Shown here: positions 1-10,500 of the stretch, piece by piece
Layout: the number at the start of each line of letters is the position of its first letter
Numbering within the stretch: position 1 is the first letter of the stretch
From: Ulva prolifera
Lineage: Eukaryota > Chlorophyta > Ulvophyceae > Ulvales > Ulvaceae
Direction: 5' to 3'
DNA: 64,000 nt
Assembly (NCBI GenBank): GCA_023078555.1
Contig: CM041197.1
Location: 4,485,810-4,549,809, forward strand
The notes under the pieces: generated by a model
Seen by the model: only the letters and a program-made list of their open reading frames with translations
Database searches by the model: none
What the model was told of the DNA's origin: nothing
Made by a program: the position numbers and the translations under genes

Positions 1-818
1 TTGGCATCAGGCAGGAGTCGCCTGCAGTGCTACCAGCGGCCGCAAACCCACCAGAGTGCCTTGGCCTATCAGGCAAAAATGCACTGTCAGCAGCCTAGGT
101 GTTGCGTAGCCTCTAGCCACGGCCAGTGTTTGCTGGCGAGCTGTGCATGTTTGCTGGCCTGGCTGGTCTTCTAGTCCATTCGCCATGTGTTCTTGTGCTG
201 CTGGCGTGTTGCTCCGTTCCCTGATACATGCATGGGTCTGCAGACTCTGCACAAGCCCCAGGCCGGTGCCATGCTGTGATTGGGAGCCGTGTCCGGTGCA
301 CAATTTGACGTGGGTGGCCATCTCCTGCCGTGCATGCATTTGGGCATTGGCACGCTTGTTCGTTGCCCTGTTGGTGCTACCGGCCGCTCCGGCTGTCTCC
401 TTGTACATACGTGTCACACATCAGCGAGCCTCGCAAGCAAGCATGCTCAGAACGCTGACCAGAGTCAATGGTGTGCACCACTGCAGTGCATACGCATGCG
501 GACCGGTGCACGCAGTATGCACTGCATACGCATGCTTGCTGGTCTGAAGGCCATTTACGTTGGTTTACTGGCCAGGCCTGGCCAGTAAAACAACGTTCAT
601 CTGGATTTACTGAGCCGTATGCTGTAAGGGGCGTCGACGGCAGCCAGTGGCCAGGGGGCATGGTATCACAGCGGCGTGCCCCCTAGCCATGCGCCCCCCA
701 GCCATGCGCCCCAAGGGGCCCTGGTTTGTACACTGTCCGCCCACCAGGCGATGCGATACCTGTAGCCACATGCAGGTACATGTACCAGCATGGGACCTAA
801 AGCTTGAATTCATATATA

Positions 819-941
819 TTACAAAAGAGTGAACGGGAGAAGACCAACACCACTACCGAATCTCATCCGAATCAGCAGCAACATACAGACACAGACACAA
901 GATTACAGCCACACCCACGCCTCGGTCCGGCGCCGGATCTG
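819..941 (-). mobile_element. 5'-truncated non-LTR retrotransposon 3' end (family L)
   Basis: Read on the minus strand, this copy has the last codons of the element's protein, the stop, the ~100 bp 3' UTR and the terminus CTCTTTTGTAA. It matches the end of the long copy at 60708-61872. The 14 bp AAGCTTGAATTCAT occurs on both sides, at 800-813 and 942-955: a perfect target-site duplication. Five bases (ATATA) lie between the left duplication and the terminus. Confidence 0.85.
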
Positions 942-2570
942 AAGCTTGAATTCATGTCAATCACGCGAGACGAGGTCGGCCAATACCAGGTTCGGTCAGG
1001 CAACTTTCGTGTCCGAAAAGAGTTGTTGCCCAGTGAGGCGCTACAGAATCCTCATTCTGCATGTGCTGGCCTGGGGAGTCCTGCTTTGGCGACAGCTGCC
1101 ATCGAGGTCTATGGGCCTGGCCACGAACATGTACAGGGCCGGAGCTCCCTATAGGCCTAGCTGGGCCTGGATGCCGATCAATCATCTGCAAAAGAGTGAA
1201 CGGCAGAAGGCACATGCCGATCGGTGGATTTGCTGCATGGACCTCCGAGGGTCGCCTTTGGGGGCACCGTATGGTGCATGCATGCATGCATGAATCCGTG
1301 GCAAACTGCGTCGGTGTGGCTGCGCTAGCCAAACTTTGAACCCGGGGCCCCGGTACGTGCTGCGTGTGCGGGGGATGCTCTGCTCCGTGAAGGGGTCGCG
1401 AATGGGCACAAGTTCTGTGAGACCTTAAGCAGCTGGACCTTAATATATAACTACTGGACCTTGATATATAATTATATACTATAAGACAGCCTGTGCACGA
1501 CACCTGCAGGTGTTGGCATGCCACAGTGTACGTGCTGAGCTCAGCCAACTGTTCCCCGTACACACCACAGCCTTCCAGCGCGTAAGCCTAGCTTGACTGG
1601 CATAAGCACTTCTAGATATCTCTAGACTCGTGCTTCTACATGGCCCGCCCTGCTGACGCAAGACCGCTTGGCGACCACTGTTGACAGTGCCCCGTGCTGT
1701 CAGCCACAAGCGTGCATGCTGACGGGACACTCCGGAGTCTTCCGGAATACTCTGTCATGCATGTGACGTATCGCCACACGTACAGCTGCCGTGCGGCGGT
1801 CCTGATGCATGGGGTCCGCATGCATGGGACCGTGGCCGGCGCGGCAACGGTCGTTGGCGCGCGCCACGTCCCGAGCACAGCACGCGGCATCCGGTATGCC
1901 GCGAAGATGACCGATGCATCGCGATGGCCACCGTCATTTGGCACTCCACGAGGCGCCGCGGTGACTGCCCTACATGCAGATCCGTTGTTTAAAGTTGTTC
2001 ACGCCGACTCTGATGCACGAGCGCCACAGCTGTGCACGGCGCGCGGGCTCTGAATCTGGGCATGGGCAGGTGAATATTATAATTAATTGGCATGCTGTAG
2101 ACCACCGGCCGCGTACGCGACGTCCCATGCTTTTGCTGTGCGATTTCGAAGCCCTGCAGGGCTCGTCGGATGTTTCTCGAGATACGTGCTGTGCTGTGCT
2201 GTGCTGTGGACGGGGATACAAACGTCTAGGCATATCTTTGCATATCTTGGCCACCGGTGCGCTGTCGACTTGCCACATGCCGGGCCGTAGCTACATGCAG
2301 CTGCGTATGCGCACACTATATATAATATGCTCACAGCAGCTGCAGCCAGCTCGATGCATCAGGTTCGGATCATGCCATCAAAGCGTCATGCTGCCTAACG
2401 TGTATACACATATATGTACATTGCAGAGTACTCGACGTCGCTCTTCTGGTGCAAGGCTTCGCTGCAACAGGACCGAACCATTGCCGTCCCCGGTAACCTA
2501 CACTCACGGGACCTTTAGCCGAGTGTAACCGAGATGCTTACCCTGCATGCACACACAGATCTTGATGCCA

Positions 2571-2672
2571 CTGATGTTTGCTGCTTGGCGCTGGCTGCGT
2601 GGGTGTGCGGTTCCTCTGATTGTTGCACGCGGTGTTACCTGCCTTGCTGGCTTTGTCCTTGTAACACATCAG
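2571..2672 (+). mobile_element. Family-S retroelement 3' fragment
   Basis: The end GCCTTGCTGGCTTTGTCC followed by TTGTAA matches the termini at 22285-22500 and 57124-57394. The sequence after it (ACATCAG) also follows the family-S end at 4142, so the material between may be a nested insertion. No clear duplication was found for this copy. Confidence 0.5.
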
Positions 2673-2768
2673 TTCCAGGTGCGCGCCGCAGCTCCGCTGA
2701 TGGCACGTCACGCGGGCATGCTTGCAAGGCAGTTTTGGCGGGACTCACAGTCCCGTCTGATGACCTCT

Positions 2769-3960
2769 CGCCGCTTACAGGCCATCCGGTCTGTGCGGTG
2801 GGGTGCCCCTCGGGAGCCCCATCCGCTTGACGCCACCAACCGTTGACCGGTGACCGATGGCCTCTGACTTCAGCTAGGCCGGGTCCGATGGGCGTGCGGG
2901 ATGCCATGGTTGGCATGCGCAGGGAATGCGGAGACGGCTTGGGCGATGCATTGTCCTGGGCACGGTGCGGCGTGGGCCGGCCAGGCTGCGCGGCTGTGTG
3001 CTGTGTGCATGCCGGGCTGACGTGGTGTGCTGTGGCTCCCGATCGGGGGGTGGGGGTGGGGTTTGGGGCTAGGGCGGCCCCCGGCAATCGGGCCGCCATG
3101 ATGGACGGCCTCAGGCAGCAGTGTGTTGGGCGTGGCCCTGTCGTACAGCGACGGGCGTTGTGGTGTTGGCGGTTGGGTTGCTGTGTGTGGGCCGTGGGGT
3201 CTGTGCGTGCGTGTTTGGCTGTGTGGGTGTGTGTTACAAAGGAAAAAGCCGGAGGGGCCGGTAGCACCGCCAGGACCAAAAGGGAGAGCACGAACAACGC
3301 AATGCGCACGCAGCAGGAGAGCAACAGCCAACGCCAAGGCACAACAAGCAACCACACACCCCCACGCGCCCACACACTACCACACGAACCACACACCGAA
3401 ACCCGACCCACGCACCCACGCACCCGCACGCGGCCCAGACCCAAACCCAAACACACACCCAAGCACCCCACACAACCCACACACCAGCACACACACGCGC
3501 GCACAGACCCACACACCCACAAACCCAAACCCACACACGCGCACGCACAAACCCCACGGCCGACACACAACATCACAACCACCGGTCCAGCACCACAACG
3601 CCCGCCGCCGTACGACAGGGCCAAACCCAACACACTGCTGCCTGAGGCCGCCCATCATGGCCGCCCGATTGCCGGGGGCCGCCCCGGCCCCAAGACCCAC
3701 CCCCACCCCACCAAGCCACAGCATACCACGCCAGCCCGGCACACCGCCGCGCAGCCTCGCCGGCCCACGCCGCACCGCACCCAGGACAATGCATCGCCCA
3801 AGCCGTTCCGCAGTCCCCGCACATGCCAACGAAGGCATCCCGCACACCCATCGGACCCGGCCCAGCTGGAGTCAGAGGCCACAGGTCGGTGGCGTCAAGC
3901 GGACGGGGCGCCCAAGGGGCACCCCACCGCTCAGGCCGGATGGCCTGTAAGCGGCGACGG
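2769..3960. repeat. Large inverted repeat of family-S related sequence
   Basis: The left arm (about 2769-3210) and the reverse complement of the right arm (about 3537-3959) match over roughly 430 bp, by eye above 80% identity. Both arms begin with CGCCGCTTACAGGCC. The spacer is an extreme CA/GT-rich stretch, read from the minus strand as the GT-rich body of family S. That antisense copy has its terminus TTACAAAGG at about 3235. Long open frames on both strands are low-complexity by-products. Confidence 0.7.
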
Positions 3961-4142
3961 CCTGTAAGCGGTGTGTGGGTGTGTGCTTGGCGGTCTGCGG
4001 ATCTGTGTCGTTTGCTGCACCGGTGATGGGTTTTCTGGGCGTGATGGGTGTCGCGTGCGTGGGTGGCTGGGTGTATGCATCGTCTGTTTGCTTCTTTCGC
4101 GGTGCTGCCTGCCTTGCTGGCTTTGTCATTGTACCACATCAG
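3961..4142 (+). mobile_element. Family-S retroelement fragment
   Basis: The order of sub-blocks matches the copy in K2 intron 2: GTGTGTGGGTGTGTGCTTGG, the block around GCACCGGTGATGGG, then GGTGCTGCCTGCCTTGCTGG. The terminus is slightly mutated (TTGTCATTGTAC in place of TTGTCCTTGTAA). Confidence 0.6.
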
Positions 4143-4575
4143 CTTCACCATGCCACGTCACACCTCCCGAAGAGCACATGCATGTGCGCACACATCTATA
4201 CACAGCGCTCGGCCGAGCTCGGGTGTGTTTGTCACACGTGCATACCTAGTACTGCCACGTGGCAGCTCCGCAGCGATGCTCAGGCCTCCCTTGGTGCCTC
4301 CAACCCCACGGCCGCGATTTGACCAACAGGCACACGCATGCAAATCGGCTGACAACGACAGAAGCGGATACGCTCCTCCTCGTCTCGCTACATATGCATA
4401 CATGCACATCTTGTGTCAGAATCTGCCTTATGACATCGTGTAGCACGTCGAGGATGCTTAGCCGCCCGGGACGTTCAGTTGTCCAGCTGCAGGCTCTACT
4501 TCTGACCGCTGGCTCATCTGCTCCCACAGTCGATCCCAGCGCGCTTCGTTTGAATGACGTAGCAGCTTATAGAGT

Positions 4576-7500
4576 ATGATATGTCATCGCTTTGAAGGGA
4601 TATGCAGCCGCAGGGCGGTTGCGGCGTGCTGGCTTGCAGTCATCGGCATGTCGGCGACGTTCCAGGCTGCTTTTGGGGGCGACGTCGACGCGACGAGCCA
4701 CTGCGAACGCGTCACCAGCGCTGTGGACTTCCAGGGCTTGATAGACAGCCGCGATCATGAGCTTTCGCTCTGCATTGACGAGAGGAGGTGCGTGCCACGG
4801 CGCCGTGCAGTAAGGACTTCCACTTTCAGCGTGCCCAGGCCTGGGCGTGGGCTTGCAAGCGCAAGCAAACGTTACCGCCAAGCACTCCACTGCTCTCCCA
4901 GGCTGATTTTCTGCTCGTCAGCACAACAACAGGTGTATATCTGAGATCTGGAAGGAGTTTGCTGGCCGTGCCAGTGTCTCGTGCAGTAGTTGGGCTACTG
5001 CCATTGCACTGGCATCGTTCGACGAGTCGCCAGGAAGGCACTTTTGCGGATAAGTTCGCAGGGGCGGGCACTTTTCCGAAACGGCCATGACGACGCGCGA
5101 TGCGTCCCCTGCACCCCATGCGTAACACGTTCAAAGCTACCCGTTAACACATGCCTTGCGCCTGTATGCATGGGTGTTCACGCTGCATTCCACTGGCCTC
5201 AGGACGCGCTACTGCGTGGCTGCGCGCTGGGGGCGAGTTAACACCAGTCGTGACGTACGTCGCGACGACTTGGCGCGCTGCCGCGGCAGCACGTTCGCGG
5301 TCGTCGGTCGTCAGCATGGCGCGATATACAGTGCAGGCGAGGGACAGACCCGCGTGCTTCGTGCTTCGCCAGCGCACACGAACAGGCTGTACGCAATCTT
5401 CGTCATCTGTTCCCTCCGTCGCATGGCGGCCGCTGCGGCAGCGATCGCCCGGTTCTGTCGCCGTACCCTCCGCACGTCGAACAGGTGCCGATGCGGTTCG
5501 GGCATGCATGTGCGCGAATCACGCGCGTGGCGTAGGGGGCTGCATGTACACGGTGATCTTTCAATGTCGAATCCGGACAGCTGCGGCGACCGCCGCCGCG
5601 TACACAACTGATCTCACAGATTTCTCTAATGGCCGCCCGACTCTCGCCGCTGCGCGGCAACTGCAGCCGTACCTGCGCAGCTGCGGCCGGTTATGTATGC
5701 ATGAGTACATAGGCTGTATATAGCGCCTGCAACAGCATACCAAGCGGCACCGATGGCGAGCGATGGCGTGGTGCGTGCGTTGCTGCGTGCTGCGTGCTGC
5801 GTGCTGCGCAGGCCGATGTCCCCTCTGCATGCATGCAGGCCGGGCCTGAGCTTCGCGGAGATCGGCGCGATCAAGGTCCCGGATGGCTTTAACCTCACGG
5901 TCGTGTGCCCAGGGCACCACATGCCGCTCAACGTGCTGGGCCAGGACGGCCAACCCAGCATCGGCTTTGGGGGCCACCTCTGGTTCATCAACTGCCAGGC
6001 ACGCCCCCGCCGCTGCGCTGTCGTGGCCAACATATGCTATACCCCCCCCCCCCCCCCCCCCCCCCCCACTCACATGCTTGGTTCAGTGTGGCGTTGTCCA
6101 AAGTGAACGCGATTGTGCTCTGTGCGGGGCTTCAATCGTTGGCTGGAATCACCGGTAGGGCTGTGGTACGCACTCGTGCCTGGCCCAGTGCCATGAATGA
6201 TCGAGTGGATTTGCGAGTGGATACCGAGACACGGCTCGATGGCCGGCCCCTGTTATTTGTAACCCCACACACGCGCGCATGGTGATTAGCGTTCACAGAG
6301 TGTCAATTGGACGCGTATCGCATCCGTGCCCCTAGCACCTGCGTGCCTGCCACGGCGGGCAATGCACTCTGCCGTTTTCTTTGTCCTGCTATGAAGCACG
6401 TGTCCCCACAGCGCTGTGCGGTCCGCCGTTGCACAAGCACTACACATCTCAGACACCATCATTTGGGTGGCCTTGCCCCCTCTGGTGCAGCCAGCGCTGA
6501 CTGACATCGAGCTTTCACCCTTGCCTCAGAATTTATACGGGGACAACGCCCCGGGGTGGTACTGCTCGTCCTGCCGGCCCAACGCGGGCCTGACCATGAC
6601 ATGCATGCATGGCGCTGCGCATGTTGGCTGGCAGTGCATGCATGCGCGCTGCGGCGCAGGAAGGCACATGCACGCATGTGTGCATGTGCACAAATGCATG
6701 TGAATGCGGTGCAGGTGAGCACGTACAAGTACATCGAGGAGGCGAGCGAGAGCCTCACGGCCGATGGCGGCGACCTCCACGGCTCCCTCAACGTCTCAGA
6801 GGTCCTCTTCGGCAGCTCCCACGGCCACATCCACTTTGTCAACTCGCACCTCCTCGTGCCACTCGAGGTGACTCCCCGCTTCCCACACAGCACACAGCAC
6901 GCGCAGCACAGGGCCAGGACTGCGCCTTGTAAATGAAAGCAAATAGGTGGACAGGTCCTGCATATGATCTCGGTCTATTTCGTGCTGTGCTGCGTGCTAA
7001 GCCGTGCTGTGCTGCGTGCTGTGATGTGCTGTGCTGAGTGGTGCCCCGCGCTTTGCAGGTCATGGAGCTGTACAAGGGCCGCGATGGCTTCCGCTTCTAC
7101 GAGGTGATGGTGCAACAGTTCGACGACGCGTTCTTCGAGAGCAGCACGGTGCACTACCACCCCCCGGGAACCCTGTCTGACCCCGACGCGGACCCTGAAT
7201 CTGCCGCAATCGCGTTTGCGCGCGCCTTCTGGGCCAAGCCTCCGGCCGCGGCACAGGAAACGCGCATCACGTTCCTCGACTCGGTTATGTGGTACTCCCA
7301 GACGAGCCACAAGGACGCGCTGACGGTGATCGCGTCGGTCGAGCAGGAGCTCGAGAGCGGCGTGCAGATCTGGGCGTATGGCTCACATGCGAATCCTAAT
7401 GGCTCGTTCGCGGAGTCATCGCACAGTGGCGAGCTTACCGCGGCGGCTCCACACGAGGTGGGGGGAACATGGGCGGAGGTGCTTGCGGAGGCTGACGAGG

Positions 7501-10500
7501 AGGCCACTGCCGCTGAAGCCGAGGTCACTGCGCTGGAACCGGACGATGCCGGCGGCGGCGACGGCGGCGAAGGCGGAGGCTCGGCCGTCTCCCCGGCGAT
7601 GATCGCCGGCATCCTCGCGGGGGTCGGCGTTCTCCTGATCGCGGTGCTGGTGGCGTTGTTCGTGCAGTGGCGGAAGCTCTCCGGGCGCTCACGTGCTCTG
7701 CCACCGCTGGAGGCCACGCTCGGCGGCCCCACGCCGCAGACGCGGCCTGGCGGCCACACTGACAGCGAACCGACGTCGTCCGTCGCCGAATTGATGTCAG
7801 GGAAGCTCGCCGGCGACCCCACGCGGCGTGACTCGTCAGTGTCGATACAGCGCGACCCGAACGGCGGGCACTCGAGTGCAACCACAGATTTTGCGAAGGA
7901 TAGCGCGTACTCGATGCCGGAAACCCTGGGGGCTGCGTCCGCGCCGGGGGCCCATTCGCCGACGGCGCATGGGCGGACGGTGTCGCAGGACAGTTGGCGG
8001 CGGACTGGCTCGTATGATGCTCCGAGCGGCGGCCGCAGCTCATTCGGGAGCGGGGAGGCGTCGCCAGGGTTTGTGACGGTGAGCAGCCACCGCGGTTCCG
8101 CCGTGCGGGGGCGGGTGGCGGCGGCGGTGCAGGAGATGCAGGGCGCGCTGCAGGCGGAGCTGCAGGAGGACCAGCTCAAGCTCTACGGCGTCATCGGCCG
8201 CGGCGGCTTCGGCACCGTCTACCACGGTGCGCGCCCTGCCGGGGTTTAGAGAGATGCATGCTTTTCATGCATTGCGCCTGCGTTGCGGAGCCTCCATGCC
8301 CATTTTCTGGCGAGCATGGCTAGGTTGTCGGTGCTTTCTCACAGAAGACGTCAGATCCTCCATGCGTGCGCACGCCCGCCGCTTCCTTCTCATGGCAGCA
8401 AATGCATGTGTACAAGTATGAGGAGCAGACCCACCAAAAGCACTCACACCGCTCACATCCCACCTAGGAGCTCCTACCCCGCATCAAGAATTAACTTGGG
8501 TGTGTGTGTGTGTGTGTGAGTGTGTGTTCAAGTTGATTCGGATGAGATTCGGTTTCAGTGTTTGTTTTCTCCCGTTCACTCTTTTGTAAATAGCTTGGGT
8601 GATTTGCGCACCCTTGCGGGTTTTACAGGGCCCTGTGTCTGAGTTCTCAACGAGCCCAGGACTGCCATGCATGTGTGCGCGCCGGCCCACGGGCACACAG
8701 CCGCTTGCGGTGCAGGGGAGTGGCGGGGGCTGGATGTGGCGATCAAGACGGTCATCTTCCAGAGCTGCGGGGGCGATCAGCAGGCCAACGTCGTCGCGAC
8801 GGAGGCCGCCATCGCCACCAACCTCGTGCACCCGAACGTCGTTGCCACCTATAGCCACGACGTCCTCGACGTCGCCGAGGCTGTCGGCAATGAGCTCGGG
8901 GTGTACAAGTTCTACCTCATTCAGGTGTGTGCTTGAGGCAGCCTCCCGGCAGCCACCCTCTACCGCCTTGTCATGCAAGCATCAGTCTCTTCGCAACCTC
9001 TTCGCAGCCAGGCATTGATCTTGGAGATCCTCTTGAGGGGACCCCACACAGCTCACAGGGCCTGCCGCTGTGGTGTGCGAGGTGGTCACGCACGGCAATT
9101 GCGCTTGCCAGAGCGTGCGCAGAATCGAAGCCACGCCCTCCTGCACTGGAGGGGTGGCTCAAACACCGTCTCCCAAAACCCTTGGGCAGATGATATGCAC
9201 GGAGGCATAGCATTACTGGCTGCACCTACAGCTGTGGCAACAATCTGTGCAATATACACTATTAATAGTTTGGTAACATGGCCATGTTACCACACTATTA
9301 ATAGTGTATATTGCACAGCCGGCAACAGGGCATGTTACTGTCTTGAACCTATGTATGATGTATTGAATACCAAGCACTTGCATGCATTCACGGCAGGTGT
9401 GTCGGGGCTGAAGGGCAGGCTGTGGCAATCCAGTGATATGGCCACTATACCATCCTTGCATGAGTACGTTCTGACTGGGAACCGTGCCACTTCACAGTCA
9501 CAGCCACTTCACAGTCACAGCGCTAACAATATTGTTAATTAGTCACACAATCACAGCCTGCAACCACATGGTACGTGAGCACGTGAGCAGTTTTAGGCCA
9601 AGCTTGACCAAGCTTGCGTTGTTGTGTTCAAGTGTCATTTGGAGCAGAAGCTGTATCAGAAGCTGAGTCATCTACATTTGCATAGGTATCTAGCACCCTG
9701 TAGCTTGTGTGATGTTGCTGGTGATGTGCTGTGTTCCGCTGTACCGCTTTTGCACTGTGGCTTTGCGCTGTGGCGCCGCGTCGTGTTGCGGTGTTGACAC
9801 CCTTGCCAGTGTTGCCATCCTTGCCACCCTTGCCTCGGCTGCAGCAGTGACAGCAGGGAGCACCGTGAGGCACTGGCATTGCAAGTGCTACACCTGTTTG
9901 TGGCTCTTCATGTGCACAACCGTCACTCAACAAATCAGTTCACTCTTTTCAGAGTATTTTGTTATAACACATTGTAATTACAATGTGAAGTGTGGGCCCT
10001 GACGAGTGCCAGTGGGGTTGTGGCACTGCAGTGGCCAGCTACAGACTCCAGCTGATCATGACCTGGTTTTGTCCACAGCACGTGCACTTCTATATAGAGA
10101 GGTAGTCTATACAGACCTGACAGGTATGCATTCTCCTGCTGCTTGAATGAAACAAGATCTTGTTTCATGCGAGCGGCACATGATTTCCATTGACCCTGTG
10201 GGCTGCGGTTGGACTGAGACCCTATCTGGAGATACTACCGTAGTATCTCCATAGTGACTTCATATTGGCGCAATTATCACCCCCAGTCTTGTATCTCAGA
10301 GACACAGGCGACGGCTCTGAAGTCAGATAGTTTCGCCACCCGTATCTTTAGTTTCATGGCAACGATGTCTCGTTGCTTCCTGTACCTTCGGGGGTATACC
10401 GATGATGTTCAGTATTCTGTAAATGTTCAGCATTGGTTGGTCGGCTGACGTGCAACGCATCTCCACAGAGGATGCCATCATGTGATGCACAATGTAATGC

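Larger units (their letters stand above)
1..4575. other. Spacer upstream of kinase K1, repeats only
   Basis: No coding exon could be supported. Open frames here lie in low-complexity or repeat DNA and show no recognisable domain. The stretch holds a non-LTR 3' fragment (819-941), a short degenerate piece of the same terminus near 1190-1222, runs of TGCATG palindromes (for example 1277-1292), and a large inverted repeat (2769-3960) with flanking family-S fragments. About 350-405 resembles a degenerate family-S 3' end. Around 595-622 there is a fragment of the SINE-like repeat seen in K2 intron 2. Confidence 0.55.

Noticed and set aside
2635..3633. 332-codon open frame on the minus strand
   Set aside because: It runs through the GT/CA-rich inverted repeat; the translation is low-complexity (runs of Cys-Val-Gly, Thr-His-Pro), and mirror frames exist on the other strand.
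7154..8179. 341-codon open frame antisense to K1 exon 4
   Set aside because: GC-rich shadow of a well-supported kinase exon; no domain and no counterpart antisense to K2 beyond the shared exon sequence.
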